This document shows positions 5,788 to 6,952 of a DNA stretch of 6,952 bases, one piece after another; within the stretch, counting starts at the first letter, position 1; each line of letters begins with the position of its first letter. The DNA is taken from the NCBI GenBank assembly GCA_029051445.1, contig JAIDKP010000230.1, positions 1-6,952 on the forward strand, given 5' to 3'. The notes under the pieces were generated by a model. That model saw nothing but the letters and a program-made list of their open reading frames with translations. It ran no database searches and was not told where the DNA came from. Made by a program: the position numbers and the translations under genes. Origin of the DNA: Muribaculaceae bacterium (lineage in GTDB: Bacteria; Bacteroidota; Bacteroidia; Bacteroidales; Muribaculaceae).

Positions 5788-6952
5788 TTATTTTTCCTTC
5801 TTGGTCTTTCCTTTGGCAGCTGTCTTTGCGCTCGTCTTTGGGGCGGTCTTGCGTGTCGTTCGCTTTGGTGCCGCGTCCTGCTTCTCGATGATTTCCTTTA
5901 CTTCTTCGTAGGTGAGAGTGGCCGGATCGGTGACAGATTTTGGGATTTTGTAATTGCTCTTGTTTTTGGCGATATATGGACCATAGCGACCGTTGAGTAT
6001 CTCGATCTCAGGATCTTCGTCAAACGATTTGATGTGTCGCATCGCATCGGCCTGACGCTTGGCTCTGATAAGGTCTGTAGCCTCTTCAAGCGTAATAGCC
6101 GCAGGCTCGAGTTCCTTCGGTATCGAGACAAATTTGCCGTCGTGCCGCACATAGGGGCCGAAACGTCCTATTGCAACGGTCACGGTCTTGTCTTCGAAAT
6201 CTCCCAGATTGCGAGGGAAATCAAATAGCCGCAGAGCCTCGTCGAGGGTAATGGCCGACATGGACTGCCCTTTTAGAAGCGATGCGAAACGCGGCTTCTC
6301 TTCGGCATCGGAGTCACCTATCTGAACAAGCGGCCCGAAGCGTCCGATCTTCACAAATACATTTTTGCCGGTAGCCGGGTCTGTTCCAAGCAGGCGCTCG
6401 CCCACCTTGTGCTCGGTGCGTGTCGTAAGCGCGGCATCGACCAGAGGGTGAAAATCCTTGTAGAAGTCATGCAGCTCGTCGTTCCATTTGCGCTTGCCTT
6501 CGGCAATCTCGTCAAACCGCTCCTCGACGTGTGCTGTGAAATTATAATCGAGCACATTGGGGAACAGGTCGGTCAGAAAATCATTCACGATAATGCCTGT
6601 GTCGGTCGGAATGAGTTTCCCTTTGTCGGTGCCCCAGTTTTCGGTGCGCGTGATTTCCTTTATTTTGCCATTGTGTAGTTCGATCACCCGGTATTCACGC
6701 GGTTGTCCCTCGCGTGATCCCTTCTCAACATACTCGCGGTTCTGGATTGTTGATATTGTCGGTGCATAGGTCGACGGGCGGCCTATGCCGAGCTCCTCCA
6801 TTTTTTTCACCAGCGAGGCCTCGGTAAATCGGGGAGGCTGCTGGGTGAACCGTTCTGTCGCATGTATGGTCTCGGCTGTCAGCGTTTCTCCGGTTTTCAT
6901 GGCGGGAAGCAGAGTCTCGCCGGTCTGCGATCCCCGTTCGTCGTCATCATTC
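5788..6952 (-). CDS. topA: DNA topoisomerase I, C-terminal part (cut by the window edge)
   Basis: C-terminal half of type IA DNA topoisomerase, which relaxes negatively supercoiled DNA. The frame stays open to the right edge: 17 further codons precede the ATG at 6900 (encoding ...GSQTGETLLPA), so that ATG is internal and not the start. Visible are the end of the catalytic core, with PPRFTEASLVKKMEELGIG and RPSTYAPTISTIQNREYV, and the conserved DYNFTAHVEERFDEIA. The catalytic tyrosine and the Toprim domain should lie upstream, outside the window. The C-terminus holds three topoisomerase repeats marked by GRFGPLVQIGD, GRFGPYVRHDGK and GRYGPYIAKNKS, then a Lys/Thr/Ala-rich basic tail of about 25 residues. 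There are no cysteines in this part, so the four-cysteine zinc fingers of E. coli TopA are absent, as is usual in this phylum. It is the most upstream visible gene of the codirectional run. Confidence 0.96.
   Translation of the reverse strand, partial: NDDDERGSQTGETLLPAMKTGETLTAETIHATERFTQQPPRFTEASLVKKMEELGIGRPSTYAPTISTIQNREYVEKGSREGQPREYRVIELHNGKIKEITRTENWGTDKGKLIPTDTGIIVNDFLTDLFPNVLDYNFTAHVEERFDEIAEGKRKWNDELHDFYKDFHPLVDAALTTRTEHKVGERLLGTDPATGKNVFVKIGRFGPLVQIGDSDAEEKPRFASLLKGQSMSAITLDEALRLFDFPRNLGDFEDKTVTVAIGRFGPYVRHDGKFVSIPKELEPAAITLEEATDLIRAKRQADAMRHIKSFDEDPEIEILNGRYGPYIAKNKSNYKIPKSVTDPATLTYEEVKEIIEKQDAAPKRTTRKTAPKTSAKTAAKGKTKKEK

Noticed and set aside
6898..6900. ATG as the start of the topA reading frame
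   Set aside because: The frame stays open upstream to the window edge with family-like residues, and the protein would lack its Toprim and catalytic tyrosine regions.

Overview
The window looks like chromosomal DNA from a member of the Bacteroidales. A Muribaculaceae-like organism is my best guess; this is inferred from protein style and moderately high GC, not from a marker gene. The evidence is a Bacteroidetes-type topA ending in repeats and a lysine-rich tail, three lipoproteins with acidic or polar residues after the lipid cysteine, a GH92 mannosidase, and mostly absent or weak Shine-Dalgarno sequences.

All six genes lie on the minus strand, so transcription runs from the right edge to the left. 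From right to left: the C-terminal half of topA (DNA topoisomerase I, cut by the window edge); an RluA-family pseudouridine synthase starting 6 nt after the topA stop; a free methionine-(R)-sulfoxide reductase (GAF fold, MsrC type) with all three family cysteines at E. coli spacing; two tandem paralogous lipoproteins of the basic secretory protein (BSP) family with an HELTH zinc-peptidase motif; and a lipoprotein GH92 alpha-mannosidase. Gaps between genes are 6, 64, 42, 46 and 44 nt. At the left edge a 17-bp perfect hairpin followed by a T-rich stretch forms a likely terminator for the whole run, and a second compact palindrome lies beyond it.

The right half (topA, pseudouridine synthase, MsrC) is housekeeping: DNA topology, RNA modification and oxidative repair. 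The left half (BSP, BSP, GH92) is a small secreted set that could act together on mannosylated glycoproteins, with peptidases opening the protein and the mannosidase trimming glycans. No SusC/SusD pair, sensor or regulator is visible, so this is not a classical polysaccharide utilisation locus within the window. I saw no mobile element, CRISPR array, tRNA or rRNA. No gene-free stretch exceeds about 140 nt. I did not find a clearly novel system; the BSP pair next to GH92 is the part most worth following.
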